Both the position numbers and the translations under genes were made by a program. Below the pieces are notes generated by a model that saw only the letters and a program-made list of their open reading frames with translations, was not told the DNA's origin and did no database searches. Positions 40,201 through 53,029 of a stretch of 64,000 nucleotides of DNA are shown here, one piece after another (position 1 is the stretch's first letter; the number at the start of each line of letters is the position of its first letter). The DNA comes from Promerops cafer (lineage: Eukaryota > Chordata > Aves > Passeriformes > Nectariniidae), in assembly GCA_013398275.1 (NCBI GenBank), contig VZSE01009546.1, forward strand, positions 2,813,385 through 2,877,384, given 5' to 3'.

Positions 40201-41239
40201 AAGGATCTTTCAGCCACCTATAGATCTCTGCTGTAGCAAGCCAGGCTTTGCTTCTAAGCCAGCTGGGTGGTTGGATAAGAGGGCAAGACCTTCTACAATG
40301 CCAAATATTACTTTTGCATACGATCCAGCAGCGTGGTCAAGAGAATTCAAGACATTACTTGTCAAAACTTTGGGAGAGCTAAGAGTAGTGTTGCACTTGC
40401 TTTAAATATATACTTACAGACAAAGAGAGCAGGTTTGCAGCTTGGTTTCAAATTATGGGAACAATCTCCTTTTTAACTAAGTGCGTCATTAAAGTTGCCC
40501 TAAAAGTTAATGGAATGTAGGATAAGTCACTAAGCTCTGGAGTGAATTGCAGTCTTTAATGTGCAGTTCTGTGGACTGTGGTAATTTGAGAGGAATTTCC
40601 AGTGCTAGCCGTACTGAAGGATTCAGAGTCAGAAATCTTTTTGAGATTGGTTGATCTCATAAGATACAGTAAAAATTATTATGATCCCAAACCAGTTAGG
40701 AACTGGTTTTCAGAGGGGCTTTCCTGGACATTCTGTCAGGGAATTCTACCTATACATGGCTACTGAGGAGTTGCAGCTCCCCGCTCTTCACTGGGAACAG
40801 TGATAAATATAAATATACAGCACAGCTCCCTTTCCAAGCTATGCCTTAGGGCAGACAGAACTTCACCTTGACACAGATGGATGCTTTTGCTTTAAGCCTG
40901 ATTGAAAGCCCTCAGCAGAAACCCAGCCACATTACCACTGTAGGAACACACAAATGAGTTGCTGAGGGAAGCAATTTACTGCTGCCCAATTCCTCTGGAG
41001 CTGCTGTCCATTGGCAGGCTCCTACCCTGCAGCTCCTAAGACATTGCTGGCTGTCTTCTGCAGAGGAATAATGACTCGAGGAGAAGAGTTAGGGAGCACA
41101 GCTCAGAGAGACAACTGGGAGTCACTGATCCTGTCTTTGTGCCTTGTTTCTTTTTGAAGGACAGAGCATTAATGAGGCGCTGCCCTGAAACATGTAAGGA
41201 AGCTGAAAAGAGAGGGAAAATGAGCTTTCACTCAACATC

Positions 41240-41560
41240 AAATTAATATGTCAAGAACAGAGTTAATCAAAATACCAACAAAACCAAGAAGAAGAAATTC
41301 TGTAGTCATCTATACATCAGTATTAGAAGCTTGCATAATAAACAAGAGGAGCCTGAATTGCTCATTTGGGAGCATATTTTGACCTAATTGTTATTACTGA
41401 AACCTGCTGGGAAGATCCGATTGATTGGAATATTAAAATTAATGCCTACAACCTATGTGGGGGAGAAAGGAGAAGGGAGAGGCAATATGTCAAGGGATAT
41501 ATTGCCTATTTGAAAATGTTTACACCAGAGAAAAAATGCTCTCAAATATTAATGGGTTAA
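41240..41560 (+). mobile_element. Ancient CR1/L3-like LINE fragment (endonuclease region)
   Basis: Translation of 41308-41365 gives HLYISIRSLHNKQEEPELLI. After a one-base frame change near 41366, it continues GAYFDLIVITETCWEDPIDW followed by NIKINAYNL. This matches the start of the apurinic endonuclease of CR1/L3-type LINEs, with the 'LN.RSL.NKQ.EL' block and the catalytic 'ITETWW' block followed by 'DWN..I.GYNL'. The catalytic Glu of ITET is kept, but a frameshift and loss of everything else show it is dead. It is likely older than the adjacent LTR. Confidence 0.75.
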
Positions 41561-41684
41561 CATATTTTAACTGATACAGGTTTACAGGTCTGCTACTAAT
41601 TCAGGTTGAAAACCAATATTCATCTACTCTGTATTGGTGGGAAATTGTATTGTGGGGTATTGTATTGTGTTTTCTTGAAGGACT

Positions 41685-42122
41685 TGTCTTGGTTCCAGCC
41701 AGGACAATGTTCATTTTTGCAGCAGCCAGGAGGTGGCATGGCCAGGACCCACCTCATATCATTGCTGGGGGCAGAGGAAGGGGAATTTTTTCAGGAAGGA
41801 ATGGCTGTTTTCTGGTCAGGGCAGCATGGCTGTGGTCGGGTTGGGCACTGCAGTGAGCATTTTAGCATGTGAATCACTCTCTCTTCTGTGCACTTTTGTT
41901 ATTAATATTGTTACTGTTACTGTTCCTTTTCTTATCTCATTGCTGTCTCCAGTAGATTGTTCTTGCCCTGACCTGTGAGTTTTACCTTTTGTGCCTCCAA
42001 TTTACCACACCATCCCACCACAGGGGCAAAGGGGAGGGGAGAGCAGAGCCAGAGAGCAGCACACGATTTGGAGATTCTTCCTGGGAACACTGAATGGGGA
42101 GTGCCACTCCTAAACCACGACA
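41685..42122 (+). mobile_element. Solo LTR, same avian ERV family, sense to TMEFF1
   Basis: The element runs from TGTCTTGGTTCC to TAAACCACGACA (imperfect inverted ends, TG...CA). Its inside, GCAGCCAGGAGGTGGCATGG...ACCCACCTCATATCATTG, ...TTGTTATTAATATTGTTACTG..., CCTGTGAGTTTTACC, is the reverse-complement orientation of the LTRs at 15973 and 62185. It is about 438 bp. The flanks GGACT (before) and GGACA (after) match at four of five bases, fitting a 5-bp target-site duplication. No retroviral coding region is present, so it is a recombination-derived solo LTR. In this orientation its promoter and polyadenylation signals, if active, would point along TMEFF1. Confidence 0.82.
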
Positions 42123-44190
42123 GGACATCAGTCTATATTATATGCAGTGTCTAATACTGTTACTGCTGAAACATAATGCAGCTAGTAGTGAAAGGTGCTT
42201 CTGAATATTGTAGGTGACTGATATACATGAGGTCCAGCAAGTTCTGATCAAGCAAAAAACAAAGTCACACTTTTTTAAAAACAAACCTAATTTTAAAAGG
42301 TAGGGAAAGCAATTTAGGAAGAGAGGGGAAAGGAGAGAGAGAGAATTTTACATCAAATAGTATATAGAAACAATGAACAGGTAGTTGTGGGCTATGATTC
42401 TGAAAATAAAAAGGTGTTGGGATATTCACAGGGAGCAGAACTAGAGCTCAAGAGGAAGGGTGTGTATGTTGCATGTGCTTGTGTGTGTGTTACTTCTTTT
42501 GCTCCATTGCAAAATTGAAATGCTAATAGTGCAGTAAAAGTGCTCAGTAAAGCGCTCTGGTTGCATTTGTAGTCAAGTAAGATAGTATAAATGGGGTATG
42601 ATGAAATATTTTCCATGTTAGTGGTGCCATAGAAGCCTATAATGCAGGAAATGTTGAAGAAATATTTTCTAACCAGTAGGTTTGCCAGGTTTGCACCTGA
42701 AAACTTTAAAAGTGGGTGGTAAAGAATTCTCTCAGCTGTTGATGACTTTTTGTCTCTTTTCTTCAGTAGAATAATGATAAATAATATAAAAATATCTTCA
42801 GAAAAGATAAATGTGATGACTGGGGGGCAGCAGCCTCTTATTCTGGCACCTATGAGAAGCACTGAAATAGAAGGTGGAAAAATCAAATGAGTACAAAATT
42901 AAGTGAGGGAAAAAATATTAATGCCAGTCACTATGAGTTCATGGAAAACCTTTATTGAGAAAACTACCTGTTTTGAAACTGATTTTTCCAAGAAAGGCAT
43001 TTGTACAACAGAACATTTTTTTTAAGAATACCACCACAGAGCCATAACCTTTCTCAGTCAAATGTTATCTTTAATCTCATACAAGTCTAAGTAACTAGAG
43101 AGCACAACATCCACACAGTGCACATCTAAGGTGAAAAATACTGCAAATCAATAGGTCATTAAATGTTAAGGAGCTGGTAGAAAATGAGTGTGTTTCTAGA
43201 GACTGTTCCTGGCCTCGTGACCCCTTCCACTGGTGACCTGGGAGCAAATCAGTCAGCACTGATCTGGTGTGGATGACAGAGAACAGGTCACTGAGCTAAC
43301 AGGATGCATAAGCAGGCAGGATTTTAATGTCTGAGGACAGTTATCTGTAGCACGTCCAGGACCTAGGTAATTTTTCCTTGATGTCAGGAAAACATCTTTC
43401 TTACAAACTGTTGACTCTGAAAAGTATTCATTGGGGAATAAAGTGGATAATAAAGTAAATATGATTGTCAGTGCAGAAAAAATGGTCAGAAAGTAATATG
43501 ATTGTTGGATGTTTAAAGTGAAGAATGTCACAAATGGTATTTGGCGTTGATGACAACTTTTCTGGAACAACATGTCCAGCTCTTGTACCTTTACCTCCAG
43601 AAGGTGTCAGCTTGCTGGCAAAGGGCATCAAGGGTCATAAGAACAGAAGAAGAAGTGGAAATACCATGAATGAAAGCAGTGCCATTTGTTTAACTTATTC
43701 AAACCATAGGGGATCATTTATTAACATGGAAAAGTGAAATCTGACACTAAAGGACATTTTAAAAAGCAAAATGTCGGCATAGGAATGTGGCACCTGGAAA
43801 GAAGGAGAAATCAAATAAGATGTGCATTTGTAAAGATCAAAGCAGATGACCTCTACTGCAACTTGAAAAGAGTGGTGATAGAATTTCTACAGCAGGAATT
43901 TTGTTTGATAGGTATTAATCTCTGGAAAATGCATAGCATGCTTTAGACAGCAGGCAGTTAGCTCACGGGTCTCACCTGCACTGTTCCTCATGGAAACACA
44001 GCCCCACAGGTCAGAGGCAGAGATTCCCTGCAGCTAAGATCCAGGGAAATTAGGAAGAGCTGTTGTGGATTTCTTTCTCCTGTTTGCATTTAAGGAATGT
44101 AAATTCAGCTGTTTCGTTGGTGGTGTTTGATTTACTTTTGCTACAGCACATAAAGCTGCTATGAGGAAAGGAATGGAATCACTTTGATCT

Positions 44191-44202
44191 CCGGCCGGCC
44201 GG
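44191..44202. repeat. CCGGCCGGCCGG block
   Basis: Three tandem CCGG units make a self-complementary GC block in AT-rich intron 4. It has three CpGs and is followed by GCAGCCTGG. No function can be assigned. Confidence 0.9.
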
Positions 44203-45075
44203 CAGCCTGGTGCAGTCAGCTGTGCACCACTGTGATACTTTAAGTGGATCTCGACTCCCTCTGCAGATTTCTGTGCTTCTTCTCCTTCCTTTCAAATACC
44301 TAGCTCTCTTTCATCACTTTGTTAAAAATCAAAAATAAGAGTGGCTAATGGTAGTGAAACAGTATCGTTTATTTTTCTTTTACTTGGTGAAGACTTTTGA
44401 TGTCCATGTCAACAATAAAAATATTGTAGATGGTTTTAGGATTAGAATATTTGAGATACTGACTTTACTTTTTAGCATACATAGCATTTCTACCAGATTC
44501 TTGTTAGGATGACTTTTTTGTCTTATTCCTATAAAACTAAACAAAGTAGTCTGGAAAATACACCACAGTATATATGACATATGAGCACACTCTAATCTCA
44601 TAGTCAGGAATCAAAAAGGGGAAAAAAAGCAAGCAGTAACCTTGCATAAGGATATCTGTAATTAAAGACAGTCACAGAAAATAATATTTAAATCCCCAGG
44701 ACCTAGTATTCAAGGACATCTAAAGGGACAGGTTTTATACATTATCAGTGGCAATTAAGAGTAAATGTGACTGGGATACATGTTAATGCCAGTTGTGTCC
44801 CTGGTGAAGCAGGAATAAATAGAAATGACTGAAATAAGAATAAAGGAAGAGCCAATCAATGAAGCATTAATGTTTTCAGGGATGCTTTTCTGTCACTGGT
44901 ACAGTTCCACCAACCTCCAATTGACTGACTTTCAAAGAAGGAGCACTATTAAGGTTAATAACTTCAGTATACAATAGCGTTATGTTGACAGTATTCCTGA
45001 AGGCAAATGGATTTAGGTGAGCAAAAACAGAGCTTAGTTTAAAAGTCATGCTTTCTGTTATTGTCTTTTTTTCAG

Positions 45076-45172
45076 AGTATGAAGGATCTGGGACAGAAGT
45101 TCAGAGAAAACACTCAAAATGTGGAGTTTGCAAATATAGGGCTGAGTGTGATGAAGATGCAGAGAATGTTGG
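45076..45172 (+). CDS. TMEFF1: TMEFF1 coding exon (linker and EGF-like half of follistatin module 2)
   Basis: This exon has 97 nt, enters in phase 1 and leaves in phase 2 (two bases of a Gly codon), with TTTTCAG before and GTATGT after. After the split Glu it encodes YEGSGTEVQRKHSKCGVCKY and then RAECDEDAENV. A further EGSG in the linker gives another possible glycosaminoglycan site. C-x2-C-x5-C is the start of the second FOLN/EGF-like half. Compared with mammalian TMEFF1 as remembered, the EEEGSGAEVHRKHSKCGPC region differs at only a few positions. The length is normal for the gene. Confidence 0.96.
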
Positions 45173-46477
45173 GTATGTAATGTTTTCCCTAACAATATCA
45201 CTGAACAAAAGGGAAAAAATGTCAAAAGTACATGATTATCTGCTTGACTATGTCTGTTCTTACTAACTGAAGCTTTAGTGCTGTCCAGTAGTAATGTGTT
45301 TGATATGTGTCTGTAGAGAACAAACTATCTGCAGGTGCAAAGCAGTGGGAGAAAACAACAGAGAGTTGTACTGGAAAATCTTTAGCTAATATTTTTCAAA
45401 TAAAGAGCCTTGATTTGTTTTATCCTGCCAACAAAACAACTCAAAAAACAAACAGGAATGCAAAATAAATACTGACTATTCAACCCTGAGATTTTTTTTC
45501 TCTATGTTCTCCTTGTTCATAAAGTGTTACTTGCAGTTATTTCTAAGAGTGCTAATCTTGGACCTAAGCATGAAGTTGAACTGGGGACTTGAGCCAGTCA
45601 GATCTTCCAAACTCACGGTGGCATTTGATCTCTTAGATGCACCCATGAAAAACATTAATTATTGTCAAAGTTCAAAACAAATTATGAAGAAACAAGAAGC
45701 TTTTAAAAACAATCCATAATGCAGAAGCAGATGCACCAAATTTCCCTGCCCAAGGTACTTGGTACCCCAGCTGTCCAGGCTCTGTGTGACTCTCAAAAAG
45801 GGCAGAGAGATCATGAAGGAAAGGGCTTCTTCAGACAGCCCCATGAGACTTTAAGGGGTTTTTAGGGAATTAAAAGAAGTCTTGTCTGGTGATGGGGTTT
45901 TGATTTCCAACAGCCTTTGTCCTGTCAGGGGCCACCAGTATGGAATAATGTTTACTGGGATCTGGGCTGGTGGCAGGTACTGGGATTGCAGCTGCAGACA
46001 CAGTGCATGGAGGTGTTTGAGAGACTTGCAAAGGGTACATTTTTGTATCCACAGAGGGAACAGCATCTCAGAATAACAGTGCCTGAACATCACTAATCGG
46101 GAAACATCACTCTTCCTTTTCTTGTCTTCCAGCTAGAATCCATTTAGTGTTGAAATATGTCTTAATTGCACAAGGTTTTATTACAGGATACCAGCATGAA
46201 GACATCTCAGGCAGTAAAGCAGCTTAGCACTAATATTCAAGATGTGTATTCAGGATTAAATTGTAGAATACAAGGGAAAGCAAAATGGTAATAGTGCTCA
46301 TGAATACTAGCATGATACTTCACAGTTCATAAAATGCCATGGTACTGAAGCTGGCTTGCTCTTTCCAGGAGAGAGACAAATGAACTAGAGCTGGTTTTTT
46401 GTAATACTAATAATCTTTTGGAATGTTGCCTTGGTCTGCTTCATTTATGACTGGAAAGATGGTATGGATGAGATGTA

Positions 46478-46500
46478 TCTATATATCTATATATCTCTAT
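46478..46500. repeat. Short ATCTATAT microsatellite
   Basis: Repeated (ATCTATAT)n-like units make a short AT-rich microsatellite in intron 5. Confidence 0.7.
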
Positions 46501-46787
46501 GTTTGCTATATGCACTGAGATGTACTTTTGGCTTTGGAAAATAAATTCTGAAGCATTCAACTTCAATAGAAGCTTGCCTAGTCTTTCTGCACTTGTAGAG
46601 CAGGCATTCTTGCAGCTATATAGTATCTATAAGAAAATTAGGACAAAGCTGAGGGGAGCAGAAGATTTATATATCTACTAATATCTACTTTATATCCTAC
46701 TCGTATAAAACGAAACCAGTTCTCACTTCTTGACAACAGGTGGAGAGTCCTCTCTTACCTCTAAGATTTCTTTAATTAGTCCTCACT

Positions 46788-46804
46788 AAAAAAAAAAAAA
46801 AAAA
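46788..46804. repeat. Poly-A run (17 A)
   Basis: A plain homopolymer run in intron 5. No retroposed sequence with target-site duplication is evident next to it. Confidence 0.9.
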
Positions 46805-48225
46805 GTGGAAACAAGAACTTTTATGTAGAAAATGCTGAAAAGTTAGAAAATATTCCCATATAGACTATTTGCAATTTATTCAATATTTTTCAATTCTATA
46901 CAGGAATTTAATATAATTTAATATTTTTTCCCAGTGCCTTTAACCATTAAAACAGTCTTCAGTGATATTCACTGTTTAGCCATAGGTAAATCAGGGTCTG
47001 TTAACACAGATTGCCTTCATAAGGTTGGTTTTGACAAGTCACATAGCAAGTCACAAACTTGCTGAAGTAGAATATAGAAGTTGGCATAATTTTTCATAAA
47101 ATCAAAACAGTTATTTACCTGGCAGAAACAAGATGGGATTGAAATCTTTTGTTTGGGAAAATTTAGTAGAGCACCCCTTATAACTGCTTTTAACATCTAA
47201 TTTTTATTCTCTTTCCTGCTGTGTTTCAGTGTGGGTTTTGACAACATAAAATCATATCATGACATACAAAGTTACTGGCAACACAAATATCTCTCATTAT
47301 GTATAAGCATTGCTAGTCAGAATTATCATTTAATTCAAATTTGCACTAGATTACAAACATTATCACCCCTAAATCTAGCAAATCACAAAACATCCTAATT
47401 TCATAAAAATATTCTGGTTTGATTTTCCTTTTTAAGACATAAGAATGGCCACTGGAACTTTTTTGGATAGTGTGGTAATGTCTACTGAACCACAAAGAAA
47501 AAAAGCATTTATTTCCAGTCATGCAGGTTTATTAGGCCTGGACAGCCCTTGCTTGCACCTTGTCATGTTAAGACACTTCCTAGGGTGATCTATGTGATAA
47601 CAGAAGGCACTTAAAGAAAATTTTGCTCCATGATAGTAACTGGATGAGTTAGCTGTACTCTCCCCTAATGTTAAGTAGATAATCTCAAGCCATATTTAGG
47701 ATACAAACAGTAAACATGCAGTTATGAATTTTTTCAACCTCTTTTCCAAGCTGTGCAGTCTGAGACTTTACAAACACCAGTTCCTTCTGCTCTGACTGCT
47801 CTTGAGAAGCAAAATAGTATCTGTACTTCTCCTTTATCAATAAGGAAATGAATTTATGGGTAAAATGTTTAGTGAATTGGTGGGAAGGGTGCCACACATG
47901 CCACCGCATGTTGAGTGGTTTAAGGTAAATGAATTGGGATTAATGAGGAATCCCAGGACCTGCCAAGAGGCCAGTTGCAATAGCCTAGGAAGAAGAATAG
48001 GCAAATTTTATCCCAATAATGGAAAAATCCTGCTAAAGACAACTTTATTGTCTGCAGAATGTGGTTTGTCTTTTGGGTCTTGGAAGCTGCGGGATCCTAT
48101 GCAAAAAATGGTGGCACCTGATGCTTTCAGTGAAAACTGTAGGGTGATTCTTACAACAGAGGAGCAGAAGTAAGACCATTTGTCACTCCCTGATTTTTTA
48201 GAGTTGAACTTGCAGGTCCTTAGAG

Positions 48226-48502
48226 TTATCTAAGCAGGTCCTTTCTTCTTAGAGGTGCACAGTGATATCGTGAGGAGCAATAGACACATGTAAAAGCATG
48301 GTAAATTTGGCATGTCATAATGGAAAATGTTTCTACCACGAGGGTGGTTGGACACTCCAACACCATCTCTGGCATTTCCATCCATGAAGATGATCTGCAC
48401 TTGATCAGACACAGCCTTGGCACCAGCTTCAAGCAGGGGCTGGGACTAGATGATCTTACACATCTCTTAAGCCTAAATTAACCTGTGAATCTGTGTAATT
48501 AC
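48226..48502 (+). mobile_element. CR1 LINE 3' end (sense)
   Basis: It runs in CR1 order: GAGGGTGGTTGGACACTCCAAC, ATTTCCATCCATGAAGATG, CTTGATCAGACACAGCCTTGG, GCAGGGGCTGGGACTAGATGATCTTACA (shown in part) and a terminal CTGTGAATCTGTG resembling the octamer tail. It is 5' truncated with moderate divergence. Confidence 0.88.
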
Positions 48503-49985
48503 CAAATCTTGGTGCATTTTTATAGCAAATTTAAAGAAGATTGGTTGTACAGAGCTGAGATAAGCACCATATTACAAATTAGTGATGTTAATTTTTTGTT
48601 GCTCTTAAACTGTATTTTCCCCTTTGAAAAAGCTACAGATTCTTACTCTTCATGCTTCGTGTTAAAGCATTATGGCTATCTCTTGATCAAAAATGGTACA
48701 TATGCTTTTATTGCACTAGATCACACGTAGTTTGAAGAAATCAGGCTTTGCACAGGGTTTTAGATTTGTATCTTCATTTTGTTTGATTTCACAGAAACAT
48801 TATCTAAGCCAGAAGTGGTAACAATGCATAGTAAACTGAATGCAAAAGTATAAACAACTTTATAATTTCCACTGCCTCTATGAAAAATTTCAATGTTGAT
48901 TCTAGGTGGAATGGTTGAGACACAGAAATAGAGTCTGAGGAGAGGGTTGTCATAAACAGCTCACTTTGAAAATTTGTATTCAGCTATATGCAAATCAGTA
49001 CATTATTTCTTTGTCTAAACTCAGAAAGGAATCAGGCTGACGAAGCATCACACAAATATATTTCTCCATATTTTTCTTCTTTTTCTCATACCATTTGTAA
49101 GTATTTCAAAGAGTTGCTAGTTTGTAGTCAATCTTTTCAAGGGCATAGACAATCACTTGTGGATGCACTAGTCCTAAATTACATAAACACATAACATGTC
49201 ATTTGCCTGAACAGTGATTTTCTGTAGGTAACGGGATGCAAAAAACAGGATTCACATGGGCTGGGTGGGACTTTCTTCCCATTTAGTGGCAAAACTGAAA
49301 AAGGTTGTACATACCATGGGAAAAGCTGCTGCCTGACACCATTCAGTCAGTGTCTGCCTTTCTCCTGTGACCATCAAATGTCTCTCTGGCCAGAAGCTTC
49401 CTCCTCTTTGTTGAAAAGACAACATATTATGCATAGTGGTGCCAAATGTGTGCACAAGAGGTTGGTAGACTTAGACTCTTGTGTGAGAAAGTGGCGAGAA
49501 GCCCACAAACATAGGTAGTATGAATGTGGTTGTGTGTTTTCTGTTCAAATTTTGAATTAGAAATGCTGTCGTGTGAGAAGTGGACACAGAGGTGGCAGCA
49601 CAAAGCTTGGGGCCATCTAGAGCTGGTGGGGTAAATTCTGTAGGTCAGATCACAAACATACATGGTTTGCTCTTGATATACCGTGGGATATCCAGACTTT
49701 TTCTTAGCACACACTGGGCTTTTCAGTTCTACTGACTGTTCATGAGATAAACAGATCATCCTACCACTACACAATCTAAAGACAGGATCTCTAGAGGATC
49801 TGGACTGCTGTCCTGCACTGCAGCTAGGGATAATTCATTCGTGTGGGCTCAAGGACTTCTCCAGGACAGCTCTGACCGTCTCCATGAAGAAAGATTTCAC
49901 ATCTGGGTGTATCTGTTCAAGGGCTGACCTTCTCTGACTTTGGAATAATTTCCTCCTGTTCAATCAGAAATTTTCCTTTGCTACT

Positions 49986-50500
49986 TGCAACTGTTGTCTT
50001 TCACTTCTCTTTGTGTACCTCTGAGAAGAGCCTCACTCTCATCTTCTCGATAACTCCTCTTGGGGTGACAGCAGTCACCTCCTTAGCCCTCTCTTCTCCA
50101 GGCTGAAGAGATGCAGTGCCCCAGCCATTCCTCACAACAGCCCACAGTCCATCCCTCTGCCCATGGCAGCATCTCACCACTGCAGCCTCTCTGGTTTCTC
50201 AGAGTAGTTGCTGTTACTGGGGGGTCCCAAAACAGGACAGAGTGCTTCACATGGGACCTCATGAGTGCTGAATGGAGGACAAGAGTCACTTCCCTTGCTC
50301 TGCTAATGACCCTCCTGTGATGCAGCCCCCCAGCCTGCTGCTCCCCTGGGCCCTCAGGTCCTTTTTTGCAGAGCTGCTTCCCTGCTGGTCCACGCACAAT
50401 CTGTCCTGCAGCAGTGTGACAGATGTCCTGTCATCTTCAGACCTCTGGAGGTTCCTCCATCTTGTCAAGGCCCCACTTGAGTTGTTATCTTTTTTTTTTT
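49986..50500 (-). mobile_element. CR1 LINE internal/3' fragment (antisense)
   Basis: It contains the antisense landmarks TTCTCCAGGCTGAAGAGATG, CCCCAGCCATTCCTCACA, GGGACCTCATGAGTGCTGAATGG, 'TCACTTCCCTTGCTCTGCTAATGACCCTCCTGTGATGCAGCCC' and 'TGGTCCACGCACAATCTGTCC'. This is the order of an older CR1 subfamily around the end of ORF2 and the 3' untranslated part. Open frames in both directions here are derived from the repeat. Confidence 0.85.
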
Positions 50501-53029
50501 TTTGTCTTTGATAAGGAAATCATTAACTTAAAAATAGCCTCACTGTAAAAATTCAAATTTATCACGTTCTCAGTTTTACCTATTTTTTTTAACAGATGAA
50601 ATATGGAAATGGGATTCTGAGCACATTCAGTCTTTTTTTTTTTAATAAGTGTACTATGCTGTCAAAGATATGTTTTGACTTATAATGTAGATTTTCAAGA
50701 AAGATTGACACCTGATCCCCAAGTAGACCTTTTGAGATTAACATTTTATGAGATTTACTTCGGAAAGCAAAGGTACCTCAGCAATATATAAATTCAACTT
50801 GCTTATAATTTACATAGTGTCTCTTTTCACAAAGGCCAAACCAGAATTTCAGAAGTCTTAGTATTAACAGTTAGAAATGCCAATGTGGGTATTTCAAAGT
50901 CCTAGTCTCTGCCTTGTCTATCTAACTTGTCCTCCAGGGAAAGATTTGGCCTGTTTGAGGTCTGGCATGCAAGTTTATACTTACCTCTTTTGACCACTTT
51001 TTCACTCATTTACCAACTTTTTTTTTAAATTAACTTTTTAGGGTATGATATTGTATGTAGGTATTCATAAAGAAGAGTATCTAAATCCTGTGTAAATGCA
51101 ACTCACAGCTTTCTGATCCAACAGAAGAAAAAAATCCAAATATTTGTGTGCAAAACAAACCATTCAGACAATAGAGAAAATCAATGTAAAAAAGGGATTT
51201 AAGATTGTGTTGTGGGATTATGAATTATGAAAATCTGGGTGCAGGATATTCTGATATGAGAGGAATCGCATAATGGTCTTTTCACTATATTGGCTATTAA
51301 GAAATTGTATAGATCCTAGATGGGTAATAATCCAGGTCTGTTTTTTTAATGAATATTTTTAGTGATCTTTGCAGCAGTGTGTGCCAAGCCTATTATTTGA
51401 GGGTGGAGGGAGGGTTAGGCTGCTTTTGAGAGAGCAACCATCAGTTCACCATGTATGCTGTGAGATGCTCACTGCAGTAAAAACTAAATTTCTTCAGGGG
51501 TCAGAGAGAGCCATGCCATGAAAAAGGGAATGTAGTAAAAGGGATGTCTGGAAAATAGCTGAAGCTTATGGTATTCAAAGGGTGTTCTGGATTGCTGGGC
51601 AGAAGTAAAGACAGAGTGCTAAAGCCAGGCACAAAAAAGCTTTGTAGAATTGAATTCTACTTCTCTTGTGCTATAAAGGGATTTTTAAAAACACACCAAA
51701 AACCTGATGAAGATTCAACTCTAGTCAAATAGGTAGAAAAATTACTTTGAAATCCAGATTTTCTTAGTTCAGGTTTCATGTGGGAAGAACTGCACACAAG
51801 GGAAGAAGCATCAAATGAAAGGTAATCCTTCATTTGGCATGGTTATATTCTTAACTGCAATTGCAACACCCCTGCTATTTCAATTCACCTAAATTTATTC
51901 CATCAAGCATACCCTTATCCATCTGTGTGCATTTCACACACTTTGTTTTACTCAAGTGTTTCCATTTTACATTTGTAAGCAGATGTGCCAATGAATTGGT
52001 GAGTACCTGAGAATGCTCCAGCTACTGGGAAGGGATAGCAAGCAGCACTCCCTGTGAGGCCAGGCCAGAAAAATAGGTTTGTGAGCAAGTCCCAGGTGGA
52101 CATAAATGCAGCAGCCTAATCTGTTGGTTGGAAATGCCAGTCTCTCCCAGTAGCCAAGCCTGCTCCACGAGTCAGTCTTGCTTTTCCTTTCCTTTTTTTT
52201 CTCCTCTCTTTTCTTTGAACCTACCAGGGTTTTTAAGCACACAGAACTTCCAACAGACCATGTACACCTTGAAGCCTGAAAACAAAAGGGAGCCTTGAAA
52301 TGTGTTCTGATCTCTGGGGATCTAATTAATTTACTAATAGCAGCAAGTGCTCTTACAGCCTGAGCTTGTCTCTTCATTTTACTAAGCACGTTTACTTTGT
52401 TACACCTAGTAGACCCTAAAAAATGACTTGTACATCCTCATTTCTTGCTTATTAAAACCACCCAAAAAATCTGTTTGGTTTAATTATATCACTTTGTACT
52501 TTCTTGAAATTCAAATGCTTTTCTGTTTAACTAATGGTGTTAATGAGTGACATGCGCGCAACTTCTAAAAGCACATTTTCACAACAAGCTGGTGCCTTTT
52601 TTCTTAAGGTGTCAGCTCTCTGATGACAGGTGACAAAATTCAGGTACTTTTTCTGTATACCCTAGTACATCAGGAAAATGTCTGAATATATCCTGTTGAC
52701 TTGCCTGGGCTAAGTGAGAGAAATTATCTGTAGAGGACATTAAGCAGGAAGCTCCTCCAGCAAGACATCAATTTGGAGCATTAACACTTAAATCCTTTTG
52801 ATTAAAACCAATAGGAAGGTTAAAGTGAAGAAAATGTTTGTAGGGCTCTCACTCCTTTTATTCCAGTGTGGCTTTTACAACAAGCTTTTCCAGCAAAAAT
52901 TTGAAGCACTCATTCACTTCCTTCTCGTATGAAGCATCGAGCACATTCAAGATGTCCTTAAAAAAACAATTCTGTGAAGTGACTTTACCTTAAGTGACTA
53001 ACTCTTTTCTTCTGAATTTTACATTTAAG

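Larger units (their letters stand above)
34231..45075 (+). other. TMEFF1: TMEFF1 intron 4
   Basis: The intron is 10845 nt, from GTGAGT to TTGTCTTTTTTTCAG. It contains an old LINE endonuclease fragment (about 41240-41560) next to a solo LTR (41685-42122), a CCGGCCGGCCGG block (44191-44202) and A/T-rich filler. The 164-residue frame at 42392-42886 (-) and other 100-130-residue frames show no recognisable domain and are not counted as genes. Confidence 0.9.

Noticed and set aside
42392..42886. Minus-strand open frame of 164 codons
   Set aside because: It is the longest frame outside exons, but it lies in intron 4 and shows no recognisable domain, no Kozak context and low-complexity hydrophobic composition. 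It is most likely chance in AT-rich DNA.
50083..50511. Several frames of 60-104 codons on both strands
   Set aside because: They fall within the antisense CR1 fragment and arise from its GC-richer repeat sequence.
51967..52389. Minus-strand open frame of 140 codons
   Set aside because: No domain or homology is recognisable, it contains a lysine/glutamate run derived from a poly-pyrimidine tract, and no splice or promoter signals were seen.
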